DNA of 64,000 bases from Bacteroidota bacterium (GCA_011049175.1 DSCJ01000024.1:1-64000), one strand, 5' to 3'. Shown: positions 39,562-52,902, counted from the first letter of the stretch. Numbers and translations are program-made. The notes: generated from the letters alone by a model not told the origin.

Positions 39562-41310
39562 TTATTTAATGACCCGGATACCCAACTCCTTCAGCTGTTC
39601 CCCGGGAAGCGGGGCAGGAGTATTGATCATCACATCTCTTCCGGCGGTGTTTTTCGGGAATGCAATGAAGTCGCGAATAGATTCGCTTCCTCCGAACAGC
39701 GCCACCCAGCGGTCGAAACCGAAGGCAATTCCTCCGTGAGGCGGGGCCCCGTAACGAAAAGCCTGCATCAGGAACCCGAATTGCTCCCGTGCCGCCTCTT
39801 CACTGAATCCCAGGTTTTTAAACATGGTTTTCTGAAGCCTTTCGTCATGGATCCTTATGGATCCTCCCCCGATCTCCACCCCGTTAATTACCAGGTCATA
39901 GGCATTGGCCCTGACTTTTGCCGGATCCGACTCAAACAAATCGATATCTTCCAGCCGGGGTGAAGTAAAAGGATGATGCATGGCATAAAACCGCCCGGTT
40001 TCTTCATCCCATTCCAGCAGAGGAAAATCGACCACCCAAAGAGGAATAAAACGATTTTTATCTCTGAGCGACAACCTGTCCCCCATTTCCAGCCGGAGCT
40101 CTCCCAGGGCATAGCGGGTAGCCTGTGTTTCTCCGGACATGACCAGTAACAGATCACCCGAACGGGCACCGCAGCATTCACCCCATTTCCGGAGGTCTTC
40201 CGCTGTATAAAATTTATCCACCGATGAACGGATATTTCCATCCGTTTCAAATTTTACCCATATCAAGCCTCTGCCCCCTATCTGGGGACGTTTGACAAAT
40301 TCGGTCAGTTCATCCAGTAGTTTTCGCGAATATCCGGCTGCCCCGGGAGCACAGATCCCTCCGGAATATTCCGCCCCGTCAATTACCTGAAAACCTTTTC
40401 CCCGGGCCACCACCGACAAATCGTGTATTTCCATTCCGAACCTCAGGTCGGGTTTGTCTGTACCGTATTTTTCCATAGTTTCCTGGTACGACAGGCGAGG
40501 AAACGGTGCCGGTACCTGAATCCCCAGTATCGCCTGAAATAAATGTCCGGCAAGACCTTCAAATGTATTCAGCACATCTTCGCGTTCCACGAACGACATC
40601 TCGCAATCGATCTGAGTAAATTCGGGTTGTCTGTCAGCCCGCAAATCCTCATCACGGAAGCATTTCACAATCTGAAAGTATTTATCCATCCCTGCCACCA
40701 TGAGCAATTGCTTGAAGGTTTGCGGCGACTGGGGGAGGGCATAGAATTCGCCCCGGTTCATACGCGAGGGAACCACAAAGTCGCGGGCACCTTCGGGAGT
40801 AGACTTGATCAGCACCGGTGTTTCAATTTCGATAAATCCCTGTCCGTCGAGATATTTTCTTACCTCCTGGGCCATGCGGTGCCGCAGGATCAGGTGGTCT
40901 TTCACCGGAGGACGTCTGATATCCAGGTAGCGGTACTTCATGCGGAGATCGTCCCCCCCATCGGTATTCTCTTCAATTGTAAAGGGAGGTACCCGGGAAG
41001 CATTCAGCACTTCCATATCCTCAACAAGTATTTCTATATCCCCGGTAAGAATACGCGGATTTTTACTGCTTCTCTCGGTCACCCGGCCACTGGCCCTGAT
41101 GACAAATTCCCGGCCGAGTTTCCTGGCTTTTTCACACAATCCCGGATCGGTTTCCATATTGAATACCAGTTGGGTTATGCCGTATCGGTCGCGCAGGTCC
41201 ACAAACGTCATTCCCCCAAAATCCCTGGATCGTTGCACCCAGCCGCTGAGCACTACCTGCCGGCCGGCATCACTTTTTCGTAAGTCGCCACAAGTGTGGG
41301 TACGGTACAT
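39562..41310 (-). CDS. aspS: aspartyl-tRNA synthetase
   Basis: [12 protein letters not shown]...[54 protein letters not shown]. Confidence 0.97.
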   Translation of the reverse strand: MYRTHTCGDLRKSDAGRQVVLSGWVQRSRDFGGMTFVDLRDRYGITQLVFNMETDPGLCEKARKLGREFVIRASGRVTERSSKNPRILTGDIEILVEDMEVLNASRVPPFTIEENTDGGDDLRMKYRYLDIRRPPVKDHLILRHRMAQEVRKYLDGQGFIEIETPVLIKSTPEGARDFVVPSRMNRGEFYALPQSPQTFKQLLMVAGMDKYFQIVKCFRDEDLRADRQPEFTQIDCEMSFVEREDVLNTFEGLAGHLFQAILGIQVPAPFPRLSYQETMEKYGTDKPDLRFGMEIHDLSVVARGKGFQVIDGAEYSGGICAPGAAGYSRKLLDELTEFVKRPQIGGRGLIWVKFETDGNIRSSVDKFYTAEDLRKWGECCGARSGDLLLVMSGETQATRYALGELRLEMGDRLSLRDKNRFIPLWVVDFPLLEWDEETGRFYAMHHPFTSPRLEDIDLFESDPAKVRANAYDLVINGVEIGGGSIRIHDERLQKTMFKNLGFSEEAAREQFGFLMQAFRYGAPPHGGIAFGFDRWVALFGGSESIRDFIAFPKNTAGRDVMINTPAPLPGEQLKELGIRVIK

Positions 41311-41350
41311 ACGTGAAGTTTTTATTATCTTGCGAAAATACTAAGTTTTT

Positions 41351-41830
41351 TTGTTATTCATGGACGAACCGATCAACGAATCCCTGCCCGATTTTTTTTC
41401 CGATGAGTATTTCATGAAAGAAGCCCTGAAAGAAGCCCAAAAAGCCCTGGACCAAGATGAAATACCTGTGGGAGCCGTCATCACCTGTAAAAACCGTATT
41501 GTGGCCCGGGCGCATAACCTGACCGAGACCCTGGGCGATGTAACCGCTCATGCTGAAATGCAGGCCATTACGGCGGCAGCAGAATACCTGGGTGGAAAAT
41601 ATCTCACCGATTGCACCATTTATATCACTCTGGAACCCTGCAGCATGTGTGCAGCAGCCCTGGGATGGGCACAGATTCAGAGAATTGTATACGGGACATC
41701 TGACCCTAAAAAAGGATTCACCCGCTTTTCTTCCCGGGTATTGCACCCGAAGACCCTTGTTTCATCGGGAATTCTGGAAACAGAATCCCGGCAGGTACTG
41801 GAAAAGTTTTTCCATGCCAGAAGAAAGTGA
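41351..41830 (+). CDS. tadA: tRNA-adenosine/nucleoside deaminase
   Basis: HAEMQAI and PCSMCAAAL zinc deaminase motifs. Confidence 0.88.
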   Translation: MLFMDEPINESLPDFFSDEYFMKEALKEAQKALDQDEIPVGAVITCKNRIVARAHNLTETLGDVTAHAEMQAITAAAEYLGGKYLTDCTIYITLEPCSMCAAALGWAQIQRIVYGTSDPKKGFTRFSSRVLHPKTLVSSGILETESRQVLEKFFHARRK

Positions 41831-41907
41831 ATCTCCATTATCCCTGTTTTGTCGTACGTTAACCACGATCCTGTTTTATAACAAAAAATTGGTAACGGCT
41901 TTTTTTG

Positions 41908-41915
41908 TATATTTG
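41908..41915 (+). promoter_or_regulatory. putative -7 box TATATTTG
   Basis: TAnnTTTG match 26 nt upstream of ATG 41942. Confidence 0.45.
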
Positions 41916-41941
41916 ATATGCATGCATCAAAACATGGGATT

Positions 41942-42682
41942 ATGAACAGGAAAAAAACATGTATCACAGTTATTCTGGCCTGCTCAGTATTCCTGGTGCA
42001 GGTGCCGTCGGCCATGGCCCAGATAGTTTCCCCCAGGTCATCCAATGTTCAGTTTGACAACCTGCTAAGCCGCGGAACAGAAATCAATCCTGTGTACTAT
42101 GATGAAATTGAAGGGTCTCCCTTTCTGGAAAACGAATTCAAGCCTGGAACCGTAGTGATGAAAAACGGAAGGATCTTCGAGCACATCGGCTTCCGGTACA
42201 ACATGCACACCGATCAGATTGAATTCAAAGACGAGGGAAAAATCCTGACCTTTGTCAATCCACGGGATCTGGAATATGTGTTTTTCGGTAATCACCGGTT
42301 TATCTACGATAAATATTCCCTCAAGGGAAAGCCGGTGGAAGGTTATTTCAAGGTGCTGGCCGACGGGTATGCCAGGCTGCTGGTCAAAAGATATGCCGAG
42401 ATCAAATCGGAAAAAATGCCTGTATCTAATTTCGGTGAGATCAATTACCGGAACTATTTCCGGATCACCGAAGATTACTACATCACAAAGGACGGTCAGA
42501 GCCTGATCCCGGTCAGGAAACAAAAACGCAGTCTGCTGAAGGCCCTGGAAGAGAAAAAAAATGAAATCGAGTCATTTCTGGAAGCCAGCGGACTGGATAT
42601 CCGGAACGATGTGGATCTGGGAGAAGTTGTATTTTATTATAACCAACTGATGCAGGAAGAAATACCGGATTCCGGCAAATAA
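41942..42682 (+). CDS. secreted protein of unknown function
   Basis: Signal peptide ending SAMAQ; no family recognised. Confidence 0.8.
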   Translation: MNRKKTCITVILACSVFLVQVPSAMAQIVSPRSSNVQFDNLLSRGTEINPVYYDEIEGSPFLENEFKPGTVVMKNGRIFEHIGFRYNMHTDQIEFKDEGKILTFVNPRDLEYVFFGNHRFIYDKYSLKGKPVEGYFKVLADGYARLLVKRYAEIKSEKMPVSNFGEINYRNYFRITEDYYITKDGQSLIPVRKQKRSLLKALEEKKNEIESFLEASGLDIRNDVDLGEVVFYYNQLMQEEIPDSGK

Positions 42683-42794
42683 ATCTTTGGACTGCTTTCA
42701 TTCCCAGTACCTGTCTTGACTAATCCGAATGACTCCCGGGGATAAGGAAAATCCGTTATCTTTATGCCGGTATTCCTTTTGAAGATCAGCCCCT

Positions 42795-43970
42795 ATGCAT
42801 TTTGAAGATACCCGAATCGCTTTTATCAGCAAATCAGACAAAGATCTGCAAAGAGCATACTGGCTTTTCAAAACCATTTCTCATCCCTGGCTGGTAAAAA
42901 CGGGTACCCGCATGGTATCTCTGGCAGCCAGGTGGCATATTCCAGTGGAATGGATACTGAAACCCACCGTTTACAAGCATTTCTGCGGGGGAGAAACCCT
43001 GGAACGATCTTTACCGGTAGTGGAGAAAATGGCCGCTTACCGGGTAAAATCCATCCTGGATTATTCAGTGGAAGGAAGTGAATCGGAGGCAGGTGTTTCC
43101 CATGCTCTGAATGAAACCCTGCGTTCCATTCGTTTCGCTGCAACCAGCCCCCACATACCCTTTGCCGTATTCAAACCCACCGCTTTTACAACCTCCCGGT
43201 TGCTGGAAGCAGCCGGAAGCAGACATTCCCTGACGCAGAACGAAACCCTCGAGGCAAACCGTTTCCGCCAGAGGATCGACCGTCTTTGCCGGGAAGCCTT
43301 CGATCACGATATACCTGTCCTGATTGATGCCGAAGAAAGTCATTACCAGCACCTGATCGATCAAGTGGCGGAAGAAATGATGAAAAAGTATAACCGGGAA
43401 AAAGCCATTATTTTCAATACTTTTCAGATGTACCGTATCAACCGGCTTGATTTCCTGAAGGAGAGCTACCGAAAAGCCAGGGAAGGATCATACTTCCTCG
43501 GAGCCAAGTTTGTCAGGGGGGCATATATGGAGAAAGAGCGCGAGAGAGCTCATAAAATGGGATATCCCTCTCCCATTCATCCCGATAAGGATAGTACTGA
43601 CCGGGATTATAATGCCGCACTTAAATTCTCTGTGGAACATATCGACCGGATTTCCATTTTCAACGGCACCCATAATGAAAACAGCTCGGCATATCTGGCA
43701 GAACTGATGAAAACTCACGGCATTCATCCTAACGATGAAAGGATATGGTTCTCCCAGTTATTCGGCATGAGCGATCACATCAGTTTCAATCTGGCACACC
43801 GCGGGTACCTGGTGGCCAAGTACGTTCCGTACGGGCCTGTGAAACTTGTCATACCCTACCTTCTGAGAAGGGCCGAAGAAAACACCTCGGTTGCCGGACA
43901 GAGCAACCGGGAACTGGACCTGATCGCCCGCGAAAGACAACGAAGAAAACTGAAAAATAAACTGCCATGA
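42795..43970 (+). CDS. monofunctional proline dehydrogenase
   Basis: LIDAEESHYQHLIDQVAEEMM, KFVRGAYMEKERERA, GTHNENSSAYLAELM, RRAEENTSVAGQ. Confidence 0.93.
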   Translation: MHFEDTRIAFISKSDKDLQRAYWLFKTISHPWLVKTGTRMVSLAARWHIPVEWILKPTVYKHFCGGETLERSLPVVEKMAAYRVKSILDYSVEGSESEAGVSHALNETLRSIRFAATSPHIPFAVFKPTAFTTSRLLEAAGSRHSLTQNETLEANRFRQRIDRLCREAFDHDIPVLIDAEESHYQHLIDQVAEEMMKKYNREKAIIFNTFQMYRINRLDFLKESYRKAREGSYFLGAKFVRGAYMEKERERAHKMGYPSPIHPDKDSTDRDYNAALKFSVEHIDRISIFNGTHNENSSAYLAELMKTHGIHPNDERIWFSQLFGMSDHISFNLAHRGYLVAKYVPYGPVKLVIPYLLRRAEENTSVAGQSNRELDLIARERQRRKLKNKLP

Positions 43971-44452
43971 CCATAAACAACAGCAGGAATGTCATTTCCA
44001 TCAAACTCAGGCAACTGATAGTAACCATTTTTTTCATTGCCCTGTTTGCCCTGCTCTATGCCAGCTCACTTATTCCCACTCCTCTTTTGGGGCTCAGCCG
44101 GAATGAAATAGGAATAGGACTGCTTGTTATTTATGTGTTGTTCATTTTGTATCATTTCGGCCTTGATCTGAATTATATTATCTACAGCGACGAAGGTCCG
44201 AATATTATCCTCCGCTATTATTCCATCAAGATCTATTCTCAAAAACATCACTCGGTAGAAATCCCGAAAAAGGATTTTCAGAGGTACGAGATCCGGAGAA
44301 CCTTCTTCTGGCTGAAACCCGAGCTCATCCTGTACCTGAATATAAAAAAAGGAACCGGACGGTACCCTCCGGTCAGCCTGGCGGCCCTTTCCGGGAAACA
44401 AAGAAAGGCTTTGACGGAGAGCCTTAACAGGTATGTAAAAAAAGGAAAATAG
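43967..44452 (+). CDS. small membrane protein, possibly PH-like domain
   Basis: Two N-terminal TM segments then soluble region; overlaps preceding stop. Confidence 0.65.
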   Translation: MTINNSRNVISIKLRQLIVTIFFIALFALLYASSLIPTPLLGLSRNEIGIGLLVIYVLFILYHFGLDLNYIIYSDEGPNIILRYYSIKIYSQKHHSVEIPKKDFQRYEIRRTFFWLKPELILYLNIKKGTGRYPPVSLAALSGKQRKALTESLNRYVKKGK

Positions 44453-44496
44453 AATGCCTTCCGCCGGATAACAGGTTATATAACATCTTTTGTTGG

Positions 44497-44504
44497 TATT
44501 TTTG
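44497..44504 (+). promoter_or_regulatory. putative -7 box TATTTTTG upstream of gdhA copy 1
   Basis: TAnnTTTG match. Confidence 0.35.
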
Positions 44505-44666
44505 TATTATCCTAATATTCTGTAAGTTGTACACATTATGGAGGAAGAAGAAAAAAAAAACCATGAGAAAAATCATAGGTTTAATTGGCAGGGAATGAGA
44601 AATTTGTTTCAGTAATTTTTTTAACTGATAACTATGTTATAGGTTAACCACTTAAAAGCATCAGAA

Positions 44667-46004
44667 ATGAACGTTGATAAATTGATGAACGAGCTTGAAA
44701 AGAAACATCCCGGTGAAAAGGAGTATCTTCAGGCTGTTCGCGAAGTTCTTGAATCCATTGAAGAGGTATACAACGAAAACCCTCAGTTTGAATCGGCCAG
44801 CATTATTGAACGGATGATTGAACCTGACCGGATATTGACCTTTAAAGTTCCCTGGGCCGATGACCAGGGAAACATCCATGTCAACCTGGGATACCGTGTT
44901 CAATTCAATAATGCCATCGGGCCTTACAAGGGAGGTTTGCGCTTTCACCCCAGTGTAAATCTGAGCATCCTGAAATTTCTGGGATTCGAGCAAATCTTTA
45001 AAAACGCACTCACCACCCTTCCGATGGGCGGAGGAAAAGGAGGATCGGATTTCAACCCTAAAGGAAAATCTCCTTCCGAAATCATGAGATTCTGCCAGTC
45101 GTTTATGCTGGAACTCTGGAAACTGATCGGACCTGAGACTGATGTACCTGCCGGCGACATAGGCGTTGGCGGCAGGGAGATCGGCTACCTGTACGGAATG
45201 TACCGGAAACTGGCGAGGGAAAACACCGGGGTTCTCACCGGTAAAGGAATCAACTGGGGGGGCAGTTTGATCAGGCCCGAAGCAACCGGTTTCGGTGTGG
45301 TATATTTTGCCCAGGAAATGCTGGCAACCATAGGTGAAACCCTGAAAGGGAAAACGGTGGCTGTTTCCGGTTTCGGAAACGTGGCATGGGGGGCCGTAAG
45401 AAAAGTGAACGAACTGGGAGGTAAAGTGGTAACCCTTTCCGGCCCTGATGGGTATATCTATGATCCTCAGGGCGTGAGCGGAAAGAAAATTGATTTCATG
45501 CTCGACCTCCGTGCTTCAAACGAAGACATTGTAAAACCCTATTCCTACGAATTCCCGGAGGCCGAATTCCATCAGGGCAAGCATCCCTGGGAGGTAAAAT
45601 GCGACGTGGCTCTGCCCTGTGCAACGGAAAACGAGCTGAATAAGGAAGACGCTGAAAATCTGGTGAAGAACGGTTGCCTCTGCCTGACAGAAGGGGCCAA
45701 CATGCCCTGCACACCGGAGGCTATTGAAATCATCCAGAAAAATAAAATACTGTTTGCCCCCGGCAAAGCAGCCAATGCAGGAGGTGTGGCCACTTCAGGA
45801 CTGGAAATGACACAGAATGCCATGAAGCTGAACTGGACGGCGGAAGAAGTGGATGCTAAACTGCACCAGATCATGAAAAAAATTCATGAAGCCTGTGTGA
45901 AATACGGAACCACTCCCGAAGGATATGTAGATTATGTCAAAGGAGCCAACGTTGCCGGCTTCCTCAAGGTAGCCAACGCCATGCTCGACCAGGGCCTGGT
46001 ATAA
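44667..46004 (+). CDS. gdhA: glutamate dehydrogenase (coenzyme site resembling NAD-type GDH)
   Basis: [25 protein letters not shown]; Rossmann [35 protein letters not shown]. Confidence 0.95.
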   Translation: MNVDKLMNELEKKHPGEKEYLQAVREVLESIEEVYNENPQFESASIIERMIEPDRILTFKVPWADDQGNIHVNLGYRVQFNNAIGPYKGGLRFHPSVNLSILKFLGFEQIFKNALTTLPMGGGKGGSDFNPKGKSPSEIMRFCQSFMLELWKLIGPETDVPAGDIGVGGREIGYLYGMYRKLARENTGVLTGKGINWGGSLIRPEATGFGVVYFAQEMLATIGETLKGKTVAVSGFGNVAWGAVRKVNELGGKVVTLSGPDGYIYDPQGVSGKKIDFMLDLRASNEDIVKPYSYEFPEAEFHQGKHPWEVKCDVALPCATENELNKEDAENLVKNGCLCLTEGANMPCTPEAIEIIQKNKILFAPGKAANAGGVATSGLEMTQNAMKLNWTAEEVDAKLHQIMKKIHEACVKYGTTPEGYVDYVKGANVAGFLKVANAMLDQGLV

Positions 46005-46028
46005 TTTATTGACCAACGAACCATCCCG

Positions 46029-46059
46029 GGGCTGCCCTCCAAAGGGCAGCCCTTTTTTT
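46029..46059 (+). terminator. intrinsic terminator after gdhA copy 1
   Basis: GGGCTGCCC-TCCAAA-GGGCAGCCC-TTTTTTT. Confidence 0.93.
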
Positions 46060-46161
46060 ACTCCACGGCGGGAAAAACCGGTTCCATCAGCTTCGGCATT
46101 ACCTTAAACTGTCAGGGTAATAAAAATTTCTGAACCCATGCTTTTATTCGGCTCATATTTT

Positions 46162-46169
46162 TATTTTTG
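46162..46169 (+). promoter_or_regulatory. putative -7 box TATTTTTG upstream of dprA
   Basis: TAnnTTTG match 26 nt before ATG. Confidence 0.45.
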
Positions 46170-46195
46170 CTTAAAAGCGCTGCTGCCGGGTAGTA

Positions 46196-48774
<2,579 letters not shown>

Positions 48775-48798
48775 CCATCCATCCTGCATATTTCCTTC

Positions 48799-48832
48799 AA
48801 AAAAGGCTGTTGGGGATCCATCAGCCTTTTTT
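48799..48832 (+). terminator. intrinsic terminator after gdhA copy 2
   Basis: AAAAAAGGCTG-loop-CAGCCTTTTTT followed by T-rich tract. Confidence 0.85.
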
Positions 48833-48927
48833 CTTTTTTTTTGTCCTGATTTCTTCAACATGTTCCGGCTCTTCCTTGACCAGTTAAGGTCTTTTTCATA
48901 TGTTTGCTTGCCCTTTTGCCCTTGTTC

Positions 48928-49704
48928 ATGGAATGGACCGACACCCATACGCATCTTTATCTTCCGGAATTTGAAGCCGACAGGGAAGCCGTTATCCGGC
49001 GGGCTCTGGATGCCGGAGTCAGGGATCTGTTCCTTCCCAATATCGATGCCGGCTCGATTCCGTCTGTAATATCTATGGCCAATGAGTATCCGAAGATCTG
49101 CCATCCCATGATGGGGCTTCATCCCGGATCGGTAGACAACCGGTTTGAAACAACACTGCAAGAAATACGGAACAGTCTGGTCGAAGGATCTTTCTGCGCC
49201 ATTGGAGAAATCGGGATCGACCTTTACCATGACAAAACCTACCGGGAAGAACAAGTTGAGACTTTTACCAGACAGTTACAATGGGCAATGGAATTGTCCC
49301 TTCCGGCAGTGATTCACATACGGAATGCATTTCCCGAGGTGTTTGAAGTGCTTGAAAGAGTGTGGAAGCCAGGTTTGACAGGCACATTTCATTGCTTTTC
49401 AGGCAATGTGCACCATGCACGCAAAGCCATTGATATGGGCTTTTTCCTTGGCATCGGCGGGGTGATCACATTCCGGAATTCGGGGTTGCAGCAGGTGGTT
49501 AAACAGGTTCCTCTGGATCACCTGGTGCTGGAAACCGATGCACCTTACCTGGCTCCCGTGCCCTACCGGGGGAAAAGAAACGAAAGTTCCTATATCCCTT
49601 TCATTGGGAAGGCAGTGGCTGAAATCAAGAATAAAAACCAGGAGGAAGTAGCAGAGGTTACTACCCGCAACGCCAAAATGCTTTTTTTCAAAAATCAGGA
49701 ATGA
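48928..49704 (+). CDS. TatD-family metal-dependent hydrolase
   Basis: MEWTDTHTHLYLPEF, IGEIGIDLYHDKTYREEQVETFTRQL, LVLETDAPYLAPVPYRGKRNESSYI. Confidence 0.95.
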   Translation: MEWTDTHTHLYLPEFEADREAVIRRALDAGVRDLFLPNIDAGSIPSVISMANEYPKICHPMMGLHPGSVDNRFETTLQEIRNSLVEGSFCAIGEIGIDLYHDKTYREEQVETFTRQLQWAMELSLPAVIHIRNAFPEVFEVLERVWKPGLTGTFHCFSGNVHHARKAIDMGFFLGIGGVITFRNSGLQQVVKQVPLDHLVLETDAPYLAPVPYRGKRNESSYIPFIGKAVAEIKNKNQEEVAEVTTRNAKMLFFKNQE

Positions 49705-50735
49705 CCAGGAAGAAAAAATCCATATTGATCATCTATACAGGAGGAACCATCGGAATGGCCCACGACCCCTTCACCGGGACCCTGGCGCCTGTCAATTTCA
49801 ACCAGATTGCCCGGCAGGTTCCCGAACTGCAGCAGTTCGGCTGTTCTCTTTCGGCCCTGAGTTTCGATCCGGTAATCGATTCGTCCAATATCGATCCCTC
49901 TTTCTGGATCCGGCTGGCCAATCTCATTGAAAAACATTATGAAAAATACGACGGTTTCGTGGTACTTCATGGTACGGATACCATGGCGTACTCGGCGTCG
50001 GCCCTCAGTTTTATGCTTGAAAATCTTCATAAACCGGTCATTTTCACCGGGTCGCAGCTTCCTATCGGGACCCTGCGCACCGACGGAAAGGAAAACCTGA
50101 TCACGGCCGTGGAAATTGCCGCTGCCAGCCATGAAAACGAACCCATGGTCCCCGAAGTGTGCATATACTTTGAAAACACCCTGCTGCGGGGAAATCGTAC
50201 CCGGAAACATAATGCCGAACATTTCAACGCTTTCCGGTCATACAATTATCCACCCCTGGCAGAAGCCGGTGTTCACATCAGGTATCACTACGGCCTGATC
50301 CGCTATCCAATCAGGCATCAGCCTTTGCGGGTATATACCCAACTGGATACCAGGGTAGGCATCCTCAAAATTTTCCCGGGTATGAGCCGCGAATGGATGC
50401 ATGCCGTGCTTAGCCGGAGTCACCTGCGGGCGCTGGTAATGGAAACCTATGGAACCGGGAATGCTCCAATGGACGAATGGTTTGTAGAACCGCTCAAACA
50501 GGCCATCGAAAGGGGAATGATCGTGCTGAACGTTACTCAGTGCCCGGCCGGATCGGTGGAAATGGACAGATACGAAACCGGCCGGAAACTGAAGGAAGCA
50601 GGGGTTATCGGAGGCAAAGATAGCACACCGGAAGCCGCCCTGACCAAACTCATGTTCCTGCTGGGTCAGAAACTTACAAATGAAGAAATTAAAATATATT
50701 TAAATAAGTCACTCCGTGGAGAAATCACCGACTAA
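49701..50735 (+). CDS. ansA: type I asparaginase
   Basis: ILIIYTGGTIGMAHD, VVLHGTDTMAYSASALSFML. Confidence 0.95.
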   Translation: MTRKKKSILIIYTGGTIGMAHDPFTGTLAPVNFNQIARQVPELQQFGCSLSALSFDPVIDSSNIDPSFWIRLANLIEKHYEKYDGFVVLHGTDTMAYSASALSFMLENLHKPVIFTGSQLPIGTLRTDGKENLITAVEIAAASHENEPMVPEVCIYFENTLLRGNRTRKHNAEHFNAFRSYNYPPLAEAGVHIRYHYGLIRYPIRHQPLRVYTQLDTRVGILKIFPGMSREWMHAVLSRSHLRALVMETYGTGNAPMDEWFVEPLKQAIERGMIVLNVTQCPAGSVEMDRYETGRKLKEAGVIGGKDSTPEAALTKLMFLLGQKLTNEEIKIYLNKSLRGEITD

Positions 50736-50802
50736 TGTGTGTTTTTTTTATTTTTTTTCGTATTTTGTGGCGCTGAAATTCGAGGGGTTCTTTGCACTTT
50801 GA

Positions 50803-50895
<93 letters not shown>

Positions 50896-50973
50896 TCGGA
50901 TACATAGAAATTCAATAATTTAGTTATACATTTGAAAACTACAGCAACGTTTAATTTAAAGACTGTTCAAACC

Positions 50974-51798
50974 ATGAAAAAGTTATTCACATTGATCGCC
51001 GTTTTCGGGATGCTGACCATTGGGGCATCTAAAATTGCAGTGGCTCAGGATCAGCCTGCTGACACAGCACAGTTGGAACAGGCTGCTGACACAGCACAAA
51101 TGGAAGAGGCTGATGCTGCAACAGAAATGGAAAAGGTGGAAGAAGTAGCCACGGAAGGCCAGGGCCTGCATAAAGCCATCAAGCAGAAATTTATTGAAGG
51201 AGGCGCCGGATTTATGGCATCCGTTCTCCTCGCGCTGATTCTCGGTCTGGCTTTGGCCATCGAACGGATTCTATATCTGAACTTCGCCACTACCAACACA
51301 GAAAAACTGTTGAAGAAAGTGGAAGAAGCTCTTGAAAGCGGCGGAATCGAAGCTGCCAAAGAAGTATGCCGCAGTACGCGCGGTCCAATTGCCAGTATAT
51401 TTTACCAGGGGCTGGACAGAGCCAATGAAGGCATTGAAGTGGCAGAAAAATCGGTGGTCTCATACGGTAGTGTACAGATGGGGCTGCTGGAGAAAAACCT
51501 CTCCTGGATTTCTCTGTTCATCGCCATTGCACCCATGCTCGGGTTTATGGGAACGGTGATCGGTATGATCCAGGCTTTCGATGCCATACGTATTGCAGGA
51601 GACGTCAACGCAAGTCTGGTAGCAGGTGGTATCGGTGTCGCCCTGATTACCACGGCATCAGGTCTGATCGTGGCGGTAATACTGCAGATTTTCTATAACT
51701 ATATCCTGTCAAAAATTGACAGCATGGTGGTGGACATGGAAGATTCCTCCATTTCTCTGATTGACCTGCTGGTGAAATACAACTTAAAAAATAAATAA
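50974..51798 (+). CDS. MotA/TolQ/ExbB proton-channel protein with cleavable signal and periplasmic Q/E-rich extension
   Basis: APMLGFMGTVIGMIQAFDAIRIAGDVNASLVAGGIGVALITTASGLIVAV. Confidence 0.93.
   Translation: MKKLFTLIAVFGMLTIGASKIAVAQDQPADTAQLEQAADTAQMEEADAATEMEKVEEVATEGQGLHKAIKQKFIEGGAGFMASVLLALILGLALAIERILYLNFATTNTEKLLKKVEEALESGGIEAAKEVCRSTRGPIASIFYQGLDRANEGIEVAEKSVVSYGSVQMGLLEKNLSWISLFIAIAPMLGFMGTVIGMIQAFDAIRIAGDVNASLVAGGIGVALITTASGLIVAVILQIFYNYILSKIDSMVVDMEDSSISLIDLLVKYNLKNK
51058..51138 (+). repeat. 27-bp tandem repeat (two near-identical plus one degenerate unit) in the exbB-like gene
   Basis: GCTGACACAGCACAGTTGGAACAGGCT / GCTGACACAGCACAAATGGAAGAGGCT / GATGCTGCAACAGAAATGGAAAAGGTG. 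Confidence 0.85.
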
Positions 51799-51800
51799 TC

Positions 51801-52256
51801 ATGTCGTCTAAGCTTATTATCAGACTGATAAATATATTTCTCATCCTCTTGATGGCAGCAGCAGTTGTTCTCGCAGGTATTTTTTATCTGGGAGATGTTG
51901 TTCCCGGAACGGAAGGTACTGCCATGGAAGAACCCGTAATCACCAATACATTTATCAGGTATGCCGAACTTTTGCTTGTATTCTGTGCAGGAGTAACCAT
52001 CCTGATATCTCTGGTAAACGTGTTCTCAAGCTGGAAAACCCTCAAGAGGTTTCTGTTGGTTCTGGTGGGTGCGGCAGCTGTCGTTTTCCTCGCCTATAAC
52101 CTGGCAACCGAAGAGGTTATCCGGACTGCTACCGGGGTTTTCAGAGATCCGATTACTCTGAAATGGACCGATACCGGATTGTACACCCTCTACATTCTGA
52201 TGGGACTGGCAATATTGTCTATAGTCTATTCGGAAATTGCCAAGTACTTTAAATAG
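51801..52256 (+). CDS. multi-TM membrane protein between exbB- and exbD-like genes
   Basis: About four TM helices; operon context. Confidence 0.75.
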   Translation: MSSKLIIRLINIFLILLMAAAVVLAGIFYLGDVVPGTEGTAMEEPVITNTFIRYAELLLVFCAGVTILISLVNVFSSWKTLKRFLLVLVGAAAVVFLAYNLATEEVIRTATGVFRDPITLKWTDTGLYTLYILMGLAILSIVYSEIAKYFK

Positions 52257-52313
52257 TACAGCTTTGTTCATGCACGGCATGAACCATTTGAAACAATACA
52301 ATATGTATAGATT

Positions 52314-52901
52314 ATGCCCGGAAGCAAGAAAAAATTACAAGAGATCAATGCAGCACCAATGGCAGATATTGCCTTTCTGCTTCTGATTTTCTTCCTGGTA
52401 ACCACTACCCTCGATACCGATTCGGGAATCATGCGGAGACTCCCTCCCATGCCCAGGGAAGAGGATATGCAAAATCAGGACCGGATCAGGGAAAGAAACG
52501 TCTTTCTCGTTATGATCAATAAAAACAATGAACTCCTGGTGGAACTCGAACCTTTCGATATTACACAGCTTCGGGAAAGAGCCAAGGAATTCATTGCCAA
52601 TCCGAACAATGACCCGGCTCTTCCCGAAAAAACTATGCAGGAAGTACCTTACTTCGGTACAGTGGAAGTATGCAATAAAGGAGTAATATCTGTTCAGAAT
52701 GACAGAGGAACATCCTACAAAATGTACCTGCAGGTCCAAAACGAGCTGGTGGCAGCTTACAATGAGCTGAGAGACGAGCTGGCCATGCAGAAATTCGGGG
52801 AAAGATTTGACGATCTGCCGGAAGATCAGCAGGAAGCGATCAGAACCATCTATCCTTTGAACATTTCAGAGGCCGAACCAAAAAATGTAGGAGGGCAGTA
52901 A
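52314..52901 (+). CDS. ExbD/TolR-family biopolymer transport protein
   Basis: LQEINAAPMADIAFLLLIFFLVTTTLDTDSGI. Confidence 0.9.
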   Translation: MPGSKKKLQEINAAPMADIAFLLLIFFLVTTTLDTDSGIMRRLPPMPREEDMQNQDRIRERNVFLVMINKNNELLVELEPFDITQLRERAKEFIANPNNDPALPEKTMQEVPYFGTVEVCNKGVISVQNDRGTSYKMYLQVQNELVAAYNELRDELAMQKFGERFDDLPEDQQEAIRTIYPLNISEAEPKNVGGQ

Positions 52902-52902
52902 A

